From Chloranthus sessilifolius (Eukaryota > Streptophyta > Magnoliopsida > Chloranthales > Chloranthaceae), in the NCBI GenBank assembly GCA_021018995.1, contig CM037596.1, positions 11,421,501 to 11,485,500 of the forward strand: DNA of 64,000 nucleotides, written 5' to 3'. The translations under genes were made by a program, and so were the position numbers. Each line of letters begins with the position of its first letter. The first letter of the stretch is position 1. The notes under the pieces were generated by a model. The model ran no database searches and was not told where the DNA came from. It saw only the letters and a program-made list of their open reading frames with translations. Shown here in pieces: positions 1 to 10,980 of this stretch.

Positions 1-180
1 CGGCTTATGACAGTCTCCAATAACCTTGACTATTAGAGACGGTTCCATTTGGTCTCCAAAGACAATGGAGACGGGACTATTTGAGACTATATGGAAGCCG
101 TCTCCAATAGTATTGGAGACGGCTTAGATACCTTTGGAGATGGCCAAAAGCCGTCTCCAATAAATACATTTTTTGTAGTG
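1..180. mobile_element. Terminus of a CACTA (En/Spm-type) DNA transposon
   Basis: The segment ends at 180 in TTTTTTGTAGTG, the reverse complement of the CACTA terminal sequence CACTACAAAAAA. Inside it are several direct and inverted copies of a subterminal motif, GCCGTCTCCAATA, one of them in a palindrome around 105-125. Subterminal repeats next to a CACTA end are typical of this superfamily, where the transposase binds them. The other end lies outside the window, so autonomy and target duplication cannot be judged. Confidence 0.85.
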
Positions 181-470
181 CACCAAGGAAGAGTGTATAA
201 GCTTTTATCTCAAAGTCCAAAATAGAGGTTTAGAACACACATAACAAGGTTTGATCCCTAGACCTCTTATCTAAAATTTAAAGCCTTTAACCAGTAGGCT
301 ACCACATAACATGTGTCCATTAATGACGGAATTAAATATAAGAGCTTGAAAAACCATAACATGTATTTTTAGATAAAATATTTTGAAATGTCAAGGCATG
401 CGGCGAATACGATATTAAGCACATACATATATTTTAGGTGTATCAGAGTCATAAAATTCAGATCATAGCA
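181..470. other. Anonymous AT-rich spacer
   Basis: I see no reading frame, repeat or splice structure here. It separates the CACTA terminus from the first recognisable LTR sequence and may be LTR sequence too diverged to align by eye. Confidence 0.4.
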
Positions 471-1922
471 ATAGACCTGGAGAAATTCGAGGGTCGAATT
501 TCAATTCAAACCTCAAATTTGAAATTCGACCATCGAATTGGAATTCGAGGATCGAATTTGGGTTGTTATGCTTGATGCACTTTTGGGGCAATTCGAGGGT
601 CGAATTTAAATTCGACCATTGAATTTGAAATTCGATAATCGAATTTTGCTCTATTTTCTAATCTTCAGAAATTGTTTGAAAAATGTTGTGGGTAAGTTTC
701 TGTGTGGACTTTTGGACCTCTATTAACACATGTGGTGTTAATCATTGTAAGCCTTGTGTTAAAGAATCTATTGTGAGGACCTCTTGGTGTGATTTTTTTT
801 ATTGATTAGAGTCGAGGTAGGAGAACCCTAAGACTTGTTTGCATTTTATTGTAAGTATTGGTTACATTTTATTCTAAACATGAATTTTGACTTTTGTTAA
901 ACATAGCATGAATAAGACTTCGAAACTATGATATAAATAAGAACTCAGAAATTTGGAGCTTTAGAACCTCATTTGCAAATGTGAATTTTATATTAGAACT
1001 CCGAAAAATCCTAAATGTATTATATACATAAAATATGATATGTTTAGCATTTGCATTCGATTTGAGGTTAATACGAACGAAGCCTTATATTCTGCCAACC
1101 GTGTTGATGGTATTTCAGCTTTGCACAAGTTTCCTTCATTACGTAGGGATTTGTTGCTCTTTCCGAAAAAGAGTTCATTGAACGACGATGGTCAGTAGAG
1201 TTCCCCATCGATAATACTTATGCTCTCATGCTATAGGTAATTTGGGAGATATAATTAAGTTATAATTTTAAGATAAAATGCATGCATTAGATCAGAATTT
1301 AAAAACATCAGAACTTTAGACATGATAATTTCTCTTTTGATTCACTGTTTTAGAATTGAAAATTTAGTCTATAAGGCATCTTTTGAAAACCATAAATGAT
1401 CTGATTTTGTCTTTGAAAACCTTTACTTATGATAAAATGTAAATAGACAAAGTTTCCTCTATTGAGCTTCGATGTTAGCTCACTCCGACTATACGTCACA
1501 GGTGCTGAGACTGACATAGGTACGGACGATCTTGATCTGGAGTACTCTGATTACATTCTTGAGGAGGAACTAGAGACCTCAGCAGAGGAGGTCTTTCCTT
1601 GATCTAGATTTGTCATTTTGGTACTTTTGGATTATTTGATCTTTTGAATATTGGGCCCTAGGTTATTGTTTTGTCATTTTTTGATATCACATGAGGAACC
1701 ACTATTTTAGGTGTTTGGATTGGCTATCACTGATGGTTCTTCCTGATTCCTTTTGGTGATATAGTTTGATATGATTTTTTGTCCTTGATTATTTAGTATT
1801 GCTTTTGTTTTGATCTATGCTTATGCTGCGGGCTTCTGTTTGAAATACGACTTATTGAGAAATCAATAAGTTGACGAATTAGCCTTTCTTATACCGATAG
1901 GATTGGAAAAGTCGGGTCGTCA
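471..1922 (+). repeat. 5'-truncated, diverged LTR of the Tekay family
   Basis: It matches the downstream part of the LTRs at 10981-13232 and 33126-35467: first a cluster of ATTCGAGGGTCGAATTT-like motifs (480-650), then the GAGGTAGG..AACCCTA segment, the CTCATGCTATAGG block, the TATACGTCACAG box and the terminal GGAAAAGTCGGGTCGTCA. The usual final CA of TCGTCACA is changed to TA, no primer-binding site follows, and the 5' part is missing. It is an old solo LTR or truncated element, clearly more diverged than the other copies. Confidence 0.8.
1504..1602 (+). other. Short acidic frame inside the LTR (33 codons, conserved)
   Basis: Starting right after the acceptor-like box ACGTCACAG, an acidic frame begins AETD and ends AEEVFP-stop. 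The same frame is open, with the same kind of ending, at the equivalent place in three other LTRs of the family and in a related solo LTR. This copy has two extra codons relative to the others (a 6-bp in-frame difference), and many differences fall in third codon positions. There is no in-frame ATG just upstream, so if translated it would have to be a spliced C-terminal exon. Confidence 0.45.
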
Positions 1923-2077
1923 TATACGCTAAGCATGATTTTAGAGTAACTTTTTGAGATGTGAGCTACGGTTAATAAAAAAACTCACCCTTTCCATTCG
2001 TCTGATTCCGAGGTGTATTGATCATTTAAAACGTATTAAATATGTCGGATGGTCTCCCTCTCCCTATCTCTCTCTCT

Positions 2078-2086
2078 TATAAAATA
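2078..2086 (+). promoter_or_regulatory. TATA box of the small peptide gene
   Basis: TATAAAATA lies 60 bp upstream of the ATG at 2138, after a CT-rich tract. This spacing predicts a 5' leader of about 25-30 nt, normal for a plant gene. Confidence 0.6.
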
Positions 2087-2137
2087 TAGAGGGGTGGATG
2101 GGATATGACCTCTCAACTCATTTCTACAACAAGAAAG

Positions 2138-2328
2138 ATGGCAAAACAATCCATTTTTATTGTTTTGACCCTCTTAATCTTTTTCACTCTAATTGTTGAA
2201 TCGCGTAAGTATCAAGTTTTCTATGTTAATTAGTGCTTAATTTTTTTTTAACACGAAGTACATGAGGGTTGCAACCTCTTTACACCTTTATTTCAGTCTC
2301 TTTAATATGAATTCTTACAAGATTAATC

Positions 2329-2382
<54 letters not shown>

Positions 2383-2509
2383 TGTTGGTGAGAGCACATC
2401 AGGTCCTGATTGCAGAAACGCGCCTCGTGGCCCAAGAGAAAATCCTTGCAACCCCCCTATTAAATATCCACACCACCATTGCGACGATCTTAGCTGCTGG
2501 AAAATATGA
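2138..2509 (+). CDS. Small secreted cysteine-containing peptide (two exons)
   Basis: Exon 1 is 2138-2204, the intron 2205-2381 (GTAAGT donor, TATATAG acceptor), and exon 2 2382-2509. Together they give 64 residues. Residues 1-22 form a classic signal peptide: MAKQ, then a run of I, F, V, L and T up to VES. The mature part is about 42 residues with four cysteines spaced C-x11-C-x10-C-x4-C and a HHH tract before the third. It is probably secreted and may be defensive or signalling, but I do not recognise the family. The frame crosses the splice junction in phase and a TATA box sits 60 bp upstream. After the TGA the same frame would continue with a cysteine cluster (YYPCCCYC), so the stop may be recent. 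The gene lies just downstream of a decayed LTR. Confidence 0.6.
2331..2380. repeat. (TA)25 microsatellite in the intron
   Basis: A pure TA run occupies the end of the intron and supplies its 3' splice site (TATATAG). Length changes here would alter the acceptor context directly. Confidence 0.9.
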
Positions 2510-3052
2510 CAATTCTACAATTATTATCCGTGTTGTTGTTATTGTTTTTTTTCATGTATAATTCTCATCTCCTGTTGAAGAAACAATTTATATGAGAAAG
2601 CATTTTCGGGTTTTTCTTTGGGCTTAAATTTGTTAATGTGAGTAGTCTTTCAGGGAAGTACCATACTACCTTCACATCTCTTGTGCATGAAGATCTGGTT
2701 TGCAATTACGTATGGGGTTAGACCCCATCCGATACGATATACACCCCTTATTCTGTATGGGGTCAAATATTTGGTAAAATCGGTCAAATATCGGGTTATA
2801 TTGGATCATATAGAGTCATATCAGCTGATATGTCAATACCCTGCTCACGCGTTCAAAAATCATTGATTGTTTTAAATTGCACGATGGAGATTATTTTTCA
2901 TCGACCTTCCACACCATAGATCTTGAATCATTGGTCTGTCATGATACGGTCAGATGCTGATATAATACATGTCCCATAAGTAGCCTGTGAATCATATTTG
3001 ATGATATGTTCATGATCAAAACAGCCAATGCTTTTTCACATTTGTAAAGCCT
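2510..3052. other. Intergenic, 3' flank of the peptide gene
   Basis: It holds the 3' flank of the peptide gene and repeat-like sequence around 2690-2870 (short repeats of GATCATAT and GGTCAAATAT type). No convincing gene is seen; the 61-codon open frame at 2681 has no supporting context. Confidence 0.4.
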
Positions 3053-3212
3053 AATTAAATATTTTGGCCTCCCATTGTTTAATCTGAACTCTCCCTATTA
3101 AATATTTCGGCCTCCCATTGTTTAATCTGTACTCTCCCTATTAAATATTTCGGGCTCCCATTGTTTAATCTGTACTCTCCCTATTAAATATTTCGGCCTC
3201 CCATTGTTTGGG
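3053..3212. repeat. Tandem repeat, 43-bp unit, about 3.7 copies
   Basis: Copies start at 3053, 3096, 3139 and 3182. The unit begins TATTAAATATTTCGGCCTCC and ends TCTGTACTCTCCC. Copies differ by only a few substitutions, and the last breaks off after CCCATTGTTT. Confidence 0.9.
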
Positions 3213-3339
3213 TCTAGTCTCACTCATGCTATGAGCCTTCTTATCAATGAAAACAAATCAGCAAAAAATTGAATCCTGGAAATCCAATTTTCTCTCGTAT
3301 GCTGGGAAAATTGAGTCAATCAAGGATCAAAATTTCAGC

Positions 3340-3500
3340 CGAAATGACCAAATTTTCAGTTCAAATTATCATTTTCGGTCCTTACCGAAACGATAATTTG
3401 GACCAAAATTTCGGTCATATTTTGTATGGGTATCAAAATTTCGGTCATATTATCGGTTTTTGGTCGAAATTTCGGTCCAAAATTTCGGTTTCGGGTGTGC
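3340..3500. repeat. AAATTTCGGTC-rich repetitive segment
   Basis: The word AAATTTCGGT and close variants recur on both strands at least six times. Similar words occur near 7360-7500, 42420-42640 and 54960-55000, so this is a dispersed degenerate repeat. The 100-codon frame across it is a by-product. Confidence 0.5.
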
Positions 3501-3809
3501 AATTATCTCAGATCTCAATACCTATAAGATCTTTTGGTCCTCGGTTTTTTTTATCCCAAGAAAACCAATGAAAATATTGAGACCAAGTTGTGCAATTTTC
3601 TTGGACAGTGTTACATGGCAGGCAGGTAGCTAACGCGTCGGGAGGCAATTGGCTATAAGTGCAGTGGGGCCCAAATAATTAATATAGGTCAGGGCAGCCA
3701 GTCACGTTACACCACATCAGCCGCTTGCTCTTTGCCTGCACCAAACCTGCCTGTCATTTGCAAAATTTTCAATTTTCTTTCTACTTGGAAGCTTCCCTCT
3801 CCTAGCACA
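3501..3809. other. Intergenic spacer
   Basis: No gene, splice structure or repeat is recognised between the CGGTC-rich repeat and the CACTA MITE. Confidence 0.4.
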
Positions 3810-4059
3810 CACTACAAAAATAAGGTGTTTCAACAGCACTTGCTATTAAGGCAGTTTTTGGTAGCGACAGGACTAATTGTGGTAGTTTTTGGTAGCAACA
3901 GGACTAATAGCACACTACAAAAAATAAGATTATTAGCGACAGCCATAAACTGCAGCTATTAATAAAAAACTGCCGCTAATAGTCTTAACAGATTTTTTAT
4001 TAATAGTGGCAGTTTTTTGCTCCAAAAAACTGCCGCTAATAGTCTTATTTTTTGTAGTG
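3810..4059. mobile_element. Non-autonomous CACTA MITE, 250 bp, with an internal TIR copy
   Basis: It begins CACTACAAAAATAAG at 3810 and ends CTTATTTTTTGTAGTG at 4059. ACA flanks it on both sides (3807-3809 and 4060-4062), the 3-bp target duplication expected for CACTA elements. A second 5'-type terminus, CACTACAAAAAATAAG, lies inside at 3913 and pairs better with the right end, with AATAGC(A)CACTAC next to it. Subterminal words ACTGCCGCTAATAGTCTTA are repeated inside. It codes for nothing. Confidence 0.85.
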
Positions 4060-4282
4060 ACAAGACACAAGAATTGGGATCAGGAGTTGATTAACAATGG
4101 TGCATTACCTAAAGTCTCATTGGAAGATTAGATTGGTATGGACTGCTTCCTCTTCTGGCCTCTTCACTTTTCAATCTGACTGGATATCTCATCGGACTCC
4201 GAAAGAGAAGGTTTCATGGCACACATTTATATGGTAAACACTAGCTAAGGGTCCATAAGCATAGCTTTCATTATATGGCTTG

Positions 4283-5685
4283 TGATTAGTGTCGAAATAT
4301 GATCATATTTCATACCCTAAGGCATATATTTAGCTATCCGATGAAAGTAATCTAATAACTTTTGTGAGGTGTTGTTGGTTTCGGGTAATTTTGATCGTTG
4401 GATGATTCAATAGCATAAAATAGCGTACAAAATGACAAACATGGGAACACTGAACCATAGAACCATCAGGCACAAAAATCCATGATGAGTCGATCGATCG
4501 ACTGAAGCTGAAAAGAGTAATTTCCGCAAAAGAACCTGTCCACTTTCGACCGATCAATATTTCCAAATCGATCGATCGACTGAGCAATAATAAAACTCGT
4601 CAGAATATCCAATTCACAATCGATCGATTTAATAAGATTTGAATTCTCAATTGATTGCGCTTAAAATCAATCGATCGAAATTTGAAATGGATCGATCAAT
4701 TCTAAATAAGGGTAGTTCTGAGCTGAGGCCTATATAAAGAAAAAGAAGAATTAGGGTTGGGGATCCTTCATTTTTGTATTTTTTTATCTTTCATTTAGCT
4801 TGTAATCTCTTGCATTAGGATTTTTTTTTTATTTTCATCATTTGGCTTTAACTTCTCTTCTCCTTAAGCTTTTCTCATTCAATACTTGTAAAGTTCCGAA
4901 TCTTTTCCAAAAAGATTCAACATTTGATATTGAAGCATAATGTTGCGAGATCAGATTTGTGTCAGAAGGTAGATCGGAAATGAGAGGCTAAACCTCTCAT
5001 TCAAGGAGGAAGCAAACCTTAGATGAGTAGTTAACTTATTTCATTTTAATCATTTGTTTTGCAATTATTGAATCAAATGGCTAATCATTTCTTTGAGAAT
5101 ATTGTGCTATCATTCGGTACTCATCTATAGTTGTTAATCTTGTAGATCGACGACCGCAGAAGAGTCATTTTAACCTAGGTCGATCTTGTAGATTGATCTA
5201 GGATGTCGTGTGATTGATTTAAATTGTTAAGATTATTATTTTTGATTCATTATGCCTGATACATGACTTATGTCATTCGTGAATGCATCATAGTACTAGG
5301 ATATTGCATGCGGGAATCATTGATCATATCTCTTCGAATAATTTTAGTTGTAGTAAAATGAGGGCGAATAATTGTACATAAGAAGAGATTAATTTGATTG
5401 AGGGACAGATATAAATCTAGGGTGTAGCTAAATCATTGAATCTCATCATCATTTTTATTTCAATTATTAATTGTGTCTTTGCGTGGTTAATTGCTAAGAA
5501 TTTATTGGATTTCTTTGAGTAGTCGTAAAATCATCATCAAAAACCCTTTCCAATGTGGATAAATTGGTTTTAACACTCTTTTGAATTAATTAAATTAATT
5601 GCTTCCCTTGGGTTCAACATTCGTAATACTTGCCCGTGTACCACGATCTTGTGCACTTGCAAGGTTACACTCTTTGAAACGTTCA
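4283..5685 (+). repeat. Athila-type 5' LTR
   Basis: It starts TGATTAGTGTCGAAATATGA and ends CTTTGAAACGTTCA, followed by a TGGCGCC primer-binding site. The beginning matches the LTR start of the nested Athila element (TGATGAGTAGTGAAATATGA), including the near-palindrome GAAATATGATNATATTTCA and the TATATTTAGCNNTCNGATGAA block. The end shares CACTTGNAAGGNTTACAC. It carries its own cluster of CGATCGATCGAC palindromes (4490-4700). Only a short internal remnant follows, so the rest of the element has been lost. Confidence 0.75.
4490..4700. repeat. Cluster of CGATCGATCGAC-type palindromes
   Basis: Repeated ATCGATCGACTGA, AATCGATCGAT and similar palindromic words lie within the LTR upstream of a likely start region (CCTATATAAAGAAAAAG at 4730-4747 resembles a TATA box). 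The arrangement parallels motif clusters in the other LTR families of this window. Confidence 0.7.
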
Positions 5686-5691
5686 TATTTT

Positions 5692-5708
5692 TGGCGCCAT
5701 TGTCAGGG
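5692..5708 (+). other. Primer-binding site (tRNA-Asp type)
   Basis: TGGCGCCATTGTCAGGG begins a few bases after the LTR end. This is the primer-site type used by Athila/Tat elements (complement of the 3' end of tRNA-Asp) with small mismatches. Confidence 0.75.
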
Positions 5709-6359
5709 AAGCGACAAAATTTTGCTAATTTATAAACCCAAGTTTCATGGACCATTACTTAACAAGAAACTTAGCATTGAATCTCTTGTTTCTATAGTTA
5801 TAGTAGATTCAATCTCTTGTTTCTATACTTGGTTTTTATTAGGGCGATGTACCAAATGGCGCCTTGTGCCATACTTTATAACCATAAAAACGTCATCGGT
5901 ACTTTATTACTGTCGGGCACCCCCAGCACGGATTGAACAGCCTGCCTGCCGTTTAAACCCACGCACAATCTTTGAGTATTTTACAAATTTACCCTTTTCA
6001 TTCCATCCCCTCATAAGTCAATTTAATATCAGTTTTGCCATTCATATAAAGCCTAAAACCTCCATTCAAAGCCTCTGGTTCGGGCTGTCTTCTCGTGCGA
6101 AAGGGTTAGTCGAAACCCTAATATTCGAAACCTCCATTGGAGAGAAGCCGCGGTTGAAGGTAATTTTAAGAGAAGCCTTACGAAACGCCCTCCTCTCGTT
6201 CAACGCGTATCTTTCAAATCTCGCGCCGCTGCGTGTCGCGAGGTGAGTGGATGGTATTAGGGTTTGAGACCTCCTTCAACCCCCCGCCTCTCTCTCTCTC
6301 TCCATATCTCTTGATCTGCATTGTGTATGCATGATCTGGAGGTGCATTAGATCACATCA
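5709..6359 (+). other. Element remnant followed by a leader-like segment
   Basis: 5709-5830 is probably residual internal sequence of the Athila-type element. From about 5930 to 6359 the base composition changes (AAACCCTAA words, CT-rich runs, a GC-rich stretch at 6140-6245) and looks like the 5' leader of a plant gene. The 215-codon frame across 5599-6246 joins unrelated pieces and is not taken as a gene. A segment near 5845-5890 (TGTACCAAATGGCGCC...) has a diverged relative near 7220-7290. Confidence 0.4.
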
Positions 6360-6419
6360 ATGGCGTCGAAGCTCACGCCTTGCTTACGCCAATGAGTGGA
6401 ACCATTGAAGGACCTCCAG
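6360..6419 (+). pseudogene. Possible 5' exon of a host gene with an overlapping uORF
   Basis: An 11-codon frame (MASKLTPCLRQ, 6360-6395) ends in a TGA that overlaps the next ATG (6392) as ATGA. The second frame starts MSGTIEGPP and runs into CCAG/GTAATC, a good splice donor at 6420. A leader-like, CT-rich sequence precedes it. No downstream exon is found before the solo LTR at 7774, so this is at best an orphaned or interrupted first exon. Family not recognised. Confidence 0.3.
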
Positions 6420-7773
6420 GTAATCTACTCTGCAGAAACCCCTTTTTTTATGTTTTGTTTCTCTTAGTTTACGAGTATCACTAATTTTATTCTTACTTTG
6501 TGTTTTAAATTTTTTTTAATGTTTGATTTGCTCTACGACTTTTTGCTCTGTTGTTATCATGTCGATCTGAAGAGGTTTGGTAGTTCATGGTTTCCTCCCA
6601 AAACAAACCCACTTTCCGATTACAAAATGAGTAATTAAAGAAGATGATCTCGACCGAAAATACTAATCTATTTTATCCAAATAATTATTGGGAATTTTTA
6701 TGATTTTTCTATTTTGAAAGTGCCCAAAATACTAATCTATTTTACCCAAATAATTATTGGGAAATTTTATGATTTTTTTTAGAATTTTTTTTTCAAAAAA
6801 AAACATCAGTAAAAAATATGACTGAAAAATATAACTGGTAATTTGTCTGAAAATTTGCCGAAATTATGACCAAAAACTAGGTTGTTCTCAGTTTCAATTA
6901 TTACTTTTTTTACAATTATTTTTTATTAATATAAATAGGCCTCATTCGAAATCTGGACATAGGCCACAAAAATCTCAAGTCCTGTATGTATAGGAGTGTG
7001 CTGGGACAAAGCTTTTTCGGATTTTTTTTCTTTAGGACGATATAGAGCCCAGCCCGTTTGAGGATTCTCCAGCAGAGTGCGACCCACTGACTCCTCTCGT
7101 ATACTCCTCGATACGGAGACCCAAAATCAGATCAGAATTATAATTAGGATAGGGATCATTGAGTAGCAGAGTAGTAGGTAGTAGCAGTATTATATGCGTA
7201 GTATAAGATTTTAAAAAGGGCTTTGTACCAAAGAGCGGCCTGCGCCATTTTATATTACCAAAAAAAGCGGCATGCGCCATAATATATAGGTTAGCATAGT
7301 GACAAATTTTGGCGACATATCGCGAAATGGGGGTCAAACCCAAATTTCAAGAAAATTTTGGGAAATTTTTTATTTTCGATATTTTTCGGTAAATGTTTTT
7401 TAAATATTAAATATATGTTTTTATATTTTTAATCCCCGAAATTTTTCCGAAAGGTATCAAAATTATTTTTGAAATATACCAAAAGGACCCCCCACCGAAA
7501 AAATCCCGAAAACAAAATTTGTCATTATGGTGTAGAGAGAGAGAGCATCTAAAAAATATAAATACTCTCGATCACTTTAAGCTGCAATAGGTTTTGAGTT
7601 GGGGAGTTGTGAGGGGTTGCATTGATAAAAAAGGCTCAATTAAGCATCGTGACAAATTTCGTTGAAATTTGCCGAAAAGGGGGCCAAACAAAAAAGTCTA
7701 CTTAGCTAATCATAGCAATGAACATTGGAATAACTCATATTGAATAGATTTTGACATAAATTAGGGGTATACC
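6420..7773. other. Spacer with degenerate repeats
   Basis: It contains a 69-bp tandem duplication (listed separately), AT-rich sequence, and TTTCGGTAAA/AATTTTTCCGAAA words (7360-7520). A short tandem of AGCGGCNTGCGCCAT occurs at 7232-7285. No gene is supported. Confidence 0.4.
6657..6780. repeat. Tandem duplication, 69-bp period
   Basis: AAAATACTAATCTATTTTAN begins at 6657 and again at 6726. Both copies run through CAAATAATTATTGGGAA to TATGATTTTT. Confidence 0.85.
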
Positions 7774-8344
7774 TGTAATATCCCGAAAATTCCGAGTTAA
7801 ATAGTGACCTCAGGATCCGTGCCCGACTGGTCATAGGTTTGACCATGTAAGAGTTCACAAGTTGACGTAGGATAAGATGAACGGAAGAGATGTGAGAAAT
7901 TAAGTAAATGTGTGGAATGTGACGAAATCTGGAGCCACATACACCTACTTCTGGTGTATGTGCTCAACACACGGGTTGAATGGGAAATAAAAGGGTTTAA
8001 TAGCCCTAGTTCTTTTTGTATGGTTGTTGAGAGAGAGTAAAGAACAGAGAGAGAGAGAAGGAGAGCATAGTTAATGCAAGGAGAAATGGTGGGTGTTTGG
8101 AAGGGGGATTCAAGCATTTAAAAGGCCGATTCGACACAAAGGATCCGTTCAAGCCAAAGCTGGAACCCTAGCCTTTCCAACCCCTTTGACCATATCAAAT
8201 TGAGATTGATTGAAGGTAAATTTTGTAAATTTAATGCATAGGTTATAGAGGTTTAAATTCAGTCAAAAATGTTTAAAATGATAGATTAAGTACTTAGAAA
8301 AATGAAGGAAAAAGATTTGGAAGAACAGCCCAAAGGGGGGCTGA

Positions 8345-8805
8345 ATCTGGCCAAATCGATTAATCGAAATCAGGTTTCGATTAATCGGTTTTCGCCAAGA
8401 AGTTGAAAAGTCAAAGAACCCGAATTCGATTAATCGACCTTGGATTTCGATTAATCGATTTTGGTGTCGATTAATCGACTGGGAACCTCCAGTAGTTGGA
8501 GGAAAGTGACCTGGGGAAATCGACTAGTCGAAATGGGATTTCGATTAATCGATTTAGAATTTCGATTAATCGATTTGGGATCGATTAATCGATTTTGGGG
8601 ATTCGATTACTCGAATTGAGAATCGAATTGATAGAGTAGAGAATTTCGATTAATCGATGTGGGATTCGATTAATCGAATGGGGATCTCGATTAATCGATT
8701 TTGGGAATCGATTAATCGATTTTGAATTTCGATTAATCGATTTTGAGAATCGATTAATCGAATCAATTTCGATTAATCGACCTTGGAGTTCGATTAATCA
8801 ACTGA
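8345..8805. repeat. Cluster of TCGATTAATCGA palindromes in the solo LTR
   Basis: The palindrome TCGATTAATCGA and one-base variants occur well over a dozen times at irregular 15-30 bp spacing, separated by short G-rich linkers such as TTTGGGAA. Many copies are perfect, suggesting selection or recent amplification. Confidence 0.9.
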
Positions 8806-9835
8806 CTTAAATTTGGTTGACTTTTTAGTTTGACTTCAAGATTCTCGGAGGGTCTTGGACCTTCCTTATTGCATCATTAATTATGTGTGGCATGTGTTAT
8901 GTTGTACCATAGGTGGTACGTATTATCATGGGCACAAGGAGCCACGTGGGACCTTGATGCGTGATTTATCAGAGATTTGAGGTAGGGAACACCTTGAACA
9001 TGTACTTTAATTTGCAAGAGCATGTATGTAGTGATATAGAATCAAATTGAAAACTGTTTTATTGCTTAAAGTTTTGTGAAAAGTGTGTGAGTGACACCAA
9101 TAAGAGTATCTAATGATGAGCCATCCCCAGGAGATGAGGAAGTGATTTAATAAGAGCATCAGGTGTGATGCAAGTGAATAGATAGATCCCAGGGATGTAT
9201 CTAGGATTGAATAATGTCTGATAGGGCCTAACTGATATAAGATACCACACTTACACGGTAAATAACTATATGTAAAGCACCTAATATTTTTGTTATTTGA
9301 GGTTTGATAGGATACCCCACCGATATGGCGGGATACCCACGACTGACGCGACAGGATATCTGTGACCAATACAGCGGCAAAACCGTAAGCCAGTGCAGAG
9401 GCTTATCCATACACAGTAAAGCACACCCCAGGGGTGTTGAATTGAGATAAGTTAAAACCCCGCCACCGATCCCCAGGGGAAAGGGACTTGGGTACTAATT
9501 GTATTCCCAGGGAATATGTTTAAAACTGTCTATATAGATGGCGATGAAGGGTATCTCATCGAGGCTCGATGCTATATTGCTCGGGGATTACTTAAGTTGA
9601 AAGGTTAAGTTTTGCTTTAGGCCTTGTCAGTATCATTCATGAGTAATTAAAAGACATGTGTAAACTACCAGTAAAATGTGATTCTTTCCAACTGTTTTTC
9701 TCAGTAATTGCATAGATACATCATGCATGACATATCATAGAATCTATGTGAGTTTTAATTTATATGTTCACTGTGTTTTGTTCCCTATTGAGCTAGGATG
9801 TAGCTCACCCTGCAGTCCACTATTAGCGCTTCTTT

Positions 9836-9919
9836 GAGGCTTCGGGGGACGTTGACCCTGGTGAGTTGGACCTTGCGCCTGGTGACGAGTTGGAGCCGCC
9901 TCCGAAGGACTTCTTCTAG
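9836..9919 (+). other. Short acidic frame in the solo LTR (28 codons)
   Basis: An acidic, proline-containing frame begins EASGDVDPGELD and ends PPKDFF-stop. It lies at the same place after the GTAGCTCACCC block as the acidic frame in the main Tekay LTRs, which ends EEFFP-stop. The DNA is strongly diverged but the character and ending of the peptide are alike. Confidence 0.4.
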
Positions 9920-10276
9920 AGGACTCCGTTGTGCATCTTTGAGAGTTTTGTGAGCTTATTTGGTACGGCTTAGTATGTCAAGCCCTGTTTTCTATTTAAC
10001 AATGTAATTAAATGTTGGGATTATTCTTTTGGGCGAACCATCCTTGATGATCAGCTATCATCGATGGTTCGGGCCGGTTCTCCATTCATGCAGAGGCATG
10101 AAGGTAGAACTGTCTTTTGAGTAATATTTAAATGGTGATTTATTTCGCAGTTTTATTATTGTTCTTTTCATTCGTGTTGCTTGATATACCAGTGTTCTGT
10201 GCGTAGTCAAGGGGCACGGTCAAGATGATCGTGCTGATGGCACGGGTTTCGGGGTGCCAAAATCCGGGCTATCACA

Positions 10277-10980
10277 ATACCTATACTTTCGAATCCAACT
10301 CTTATCCATCCCAAATATGCTGTTACCAACAAATTCAGCCCATTTCTTGAAGATAATAAAATTAGATCTATTTCAAATGAAACTTCCAACCATCCACCTC
10401 TTCATCCTAGACAAAGAAGAGAATGTAAGATGGATAAATTGGGTCCCCTAGAATGCTTGTATTGTGCGTGAAAGATATCCAAACAAAACCAGTAAATAAG
10501 GGGAGATTTCTGGTCATTTGTGAGATTGAAAGGGACGGGATAATGTGTGGTCCACCACAACGCCTTAACAATTCTCTATTCCATTAAGTTTCCACCATGA
10601 TTGCAAGGGAAACATTACTACAAACGCAACTTGTAAAATGACTCCACGTTTAACTTGATGGTAGAAGATTTCAGAAATACTTCACCTTCCTTATATTTCT
10701 TGCCATTAGAGTATGCCAAATGATCCATAAGTAAATGCAAAAAAAAAAATATATATATATATATATATTTAATTAATCTAGTGTATACCTGCAATCGTGA
10801 TTGGTCAAGCTTCATTGTGCTTCGTTCGGTTACGTATTGCCCCATAACCCCTTCAACCACGGACTCTCACGACGTTACTCCTTATATTTTGTTACGATAT
10901 CTCAACATTTGGTGAGGTCCAGCCATTCTGGTTAAGCGTGAAACAACAAAAGATCGAAGAAATGACGCCATTCAAAGCGG
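10277..10980. other. Spacer between the solo LTR and the large Tekay element
   Basis: No gene is recognised. A (TA)n run lies at about 10749-10768. CTTAACAATTCTCTATTCCA near 10562 has a close match at 35745 on the far side of the Tekay element. The 80-codon minus frame at 10618-10860 has no support. Confidence 0.4.

Larger units (their letters stand above)
7774..10276 (+). mobile_element. Solo LTR of a Tekay-like gypsy element, 2.5 kb
   Basis: It begins TGTAATATCCCG and ends GGGCTATCACA, and ATACC directly flanks both ends (7769-7773, 10277-10281). That perfect 5-bp target duplication shows it arose from an intact element by LTR-LTR recombination. The start is shared with the LTR at 33126 (TGTAATATCCC), and the order of internal blocks is the same: motif cluster, GAGGTAGGGAAC, GAGCTAGGATGTAGCTCACCC, acidic frame. 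The motif cluster, however, is a different one. It contains no real gene; the minus-strand frames of 106 and 120 codons are incidental. Confidence 0.93.

Noticed and set aside
5599..6246. 215-codon open frame
   Set aside because: It starts inside an Athila-type LTR and ends in a different kind of sequence; it joins unrelated segments and shows no domain.
9007..9369. 120-codon minus-strand frame in the solo LTR
   Set aside because: It lies inside an LTR, antisense to the element, without recognisable content.
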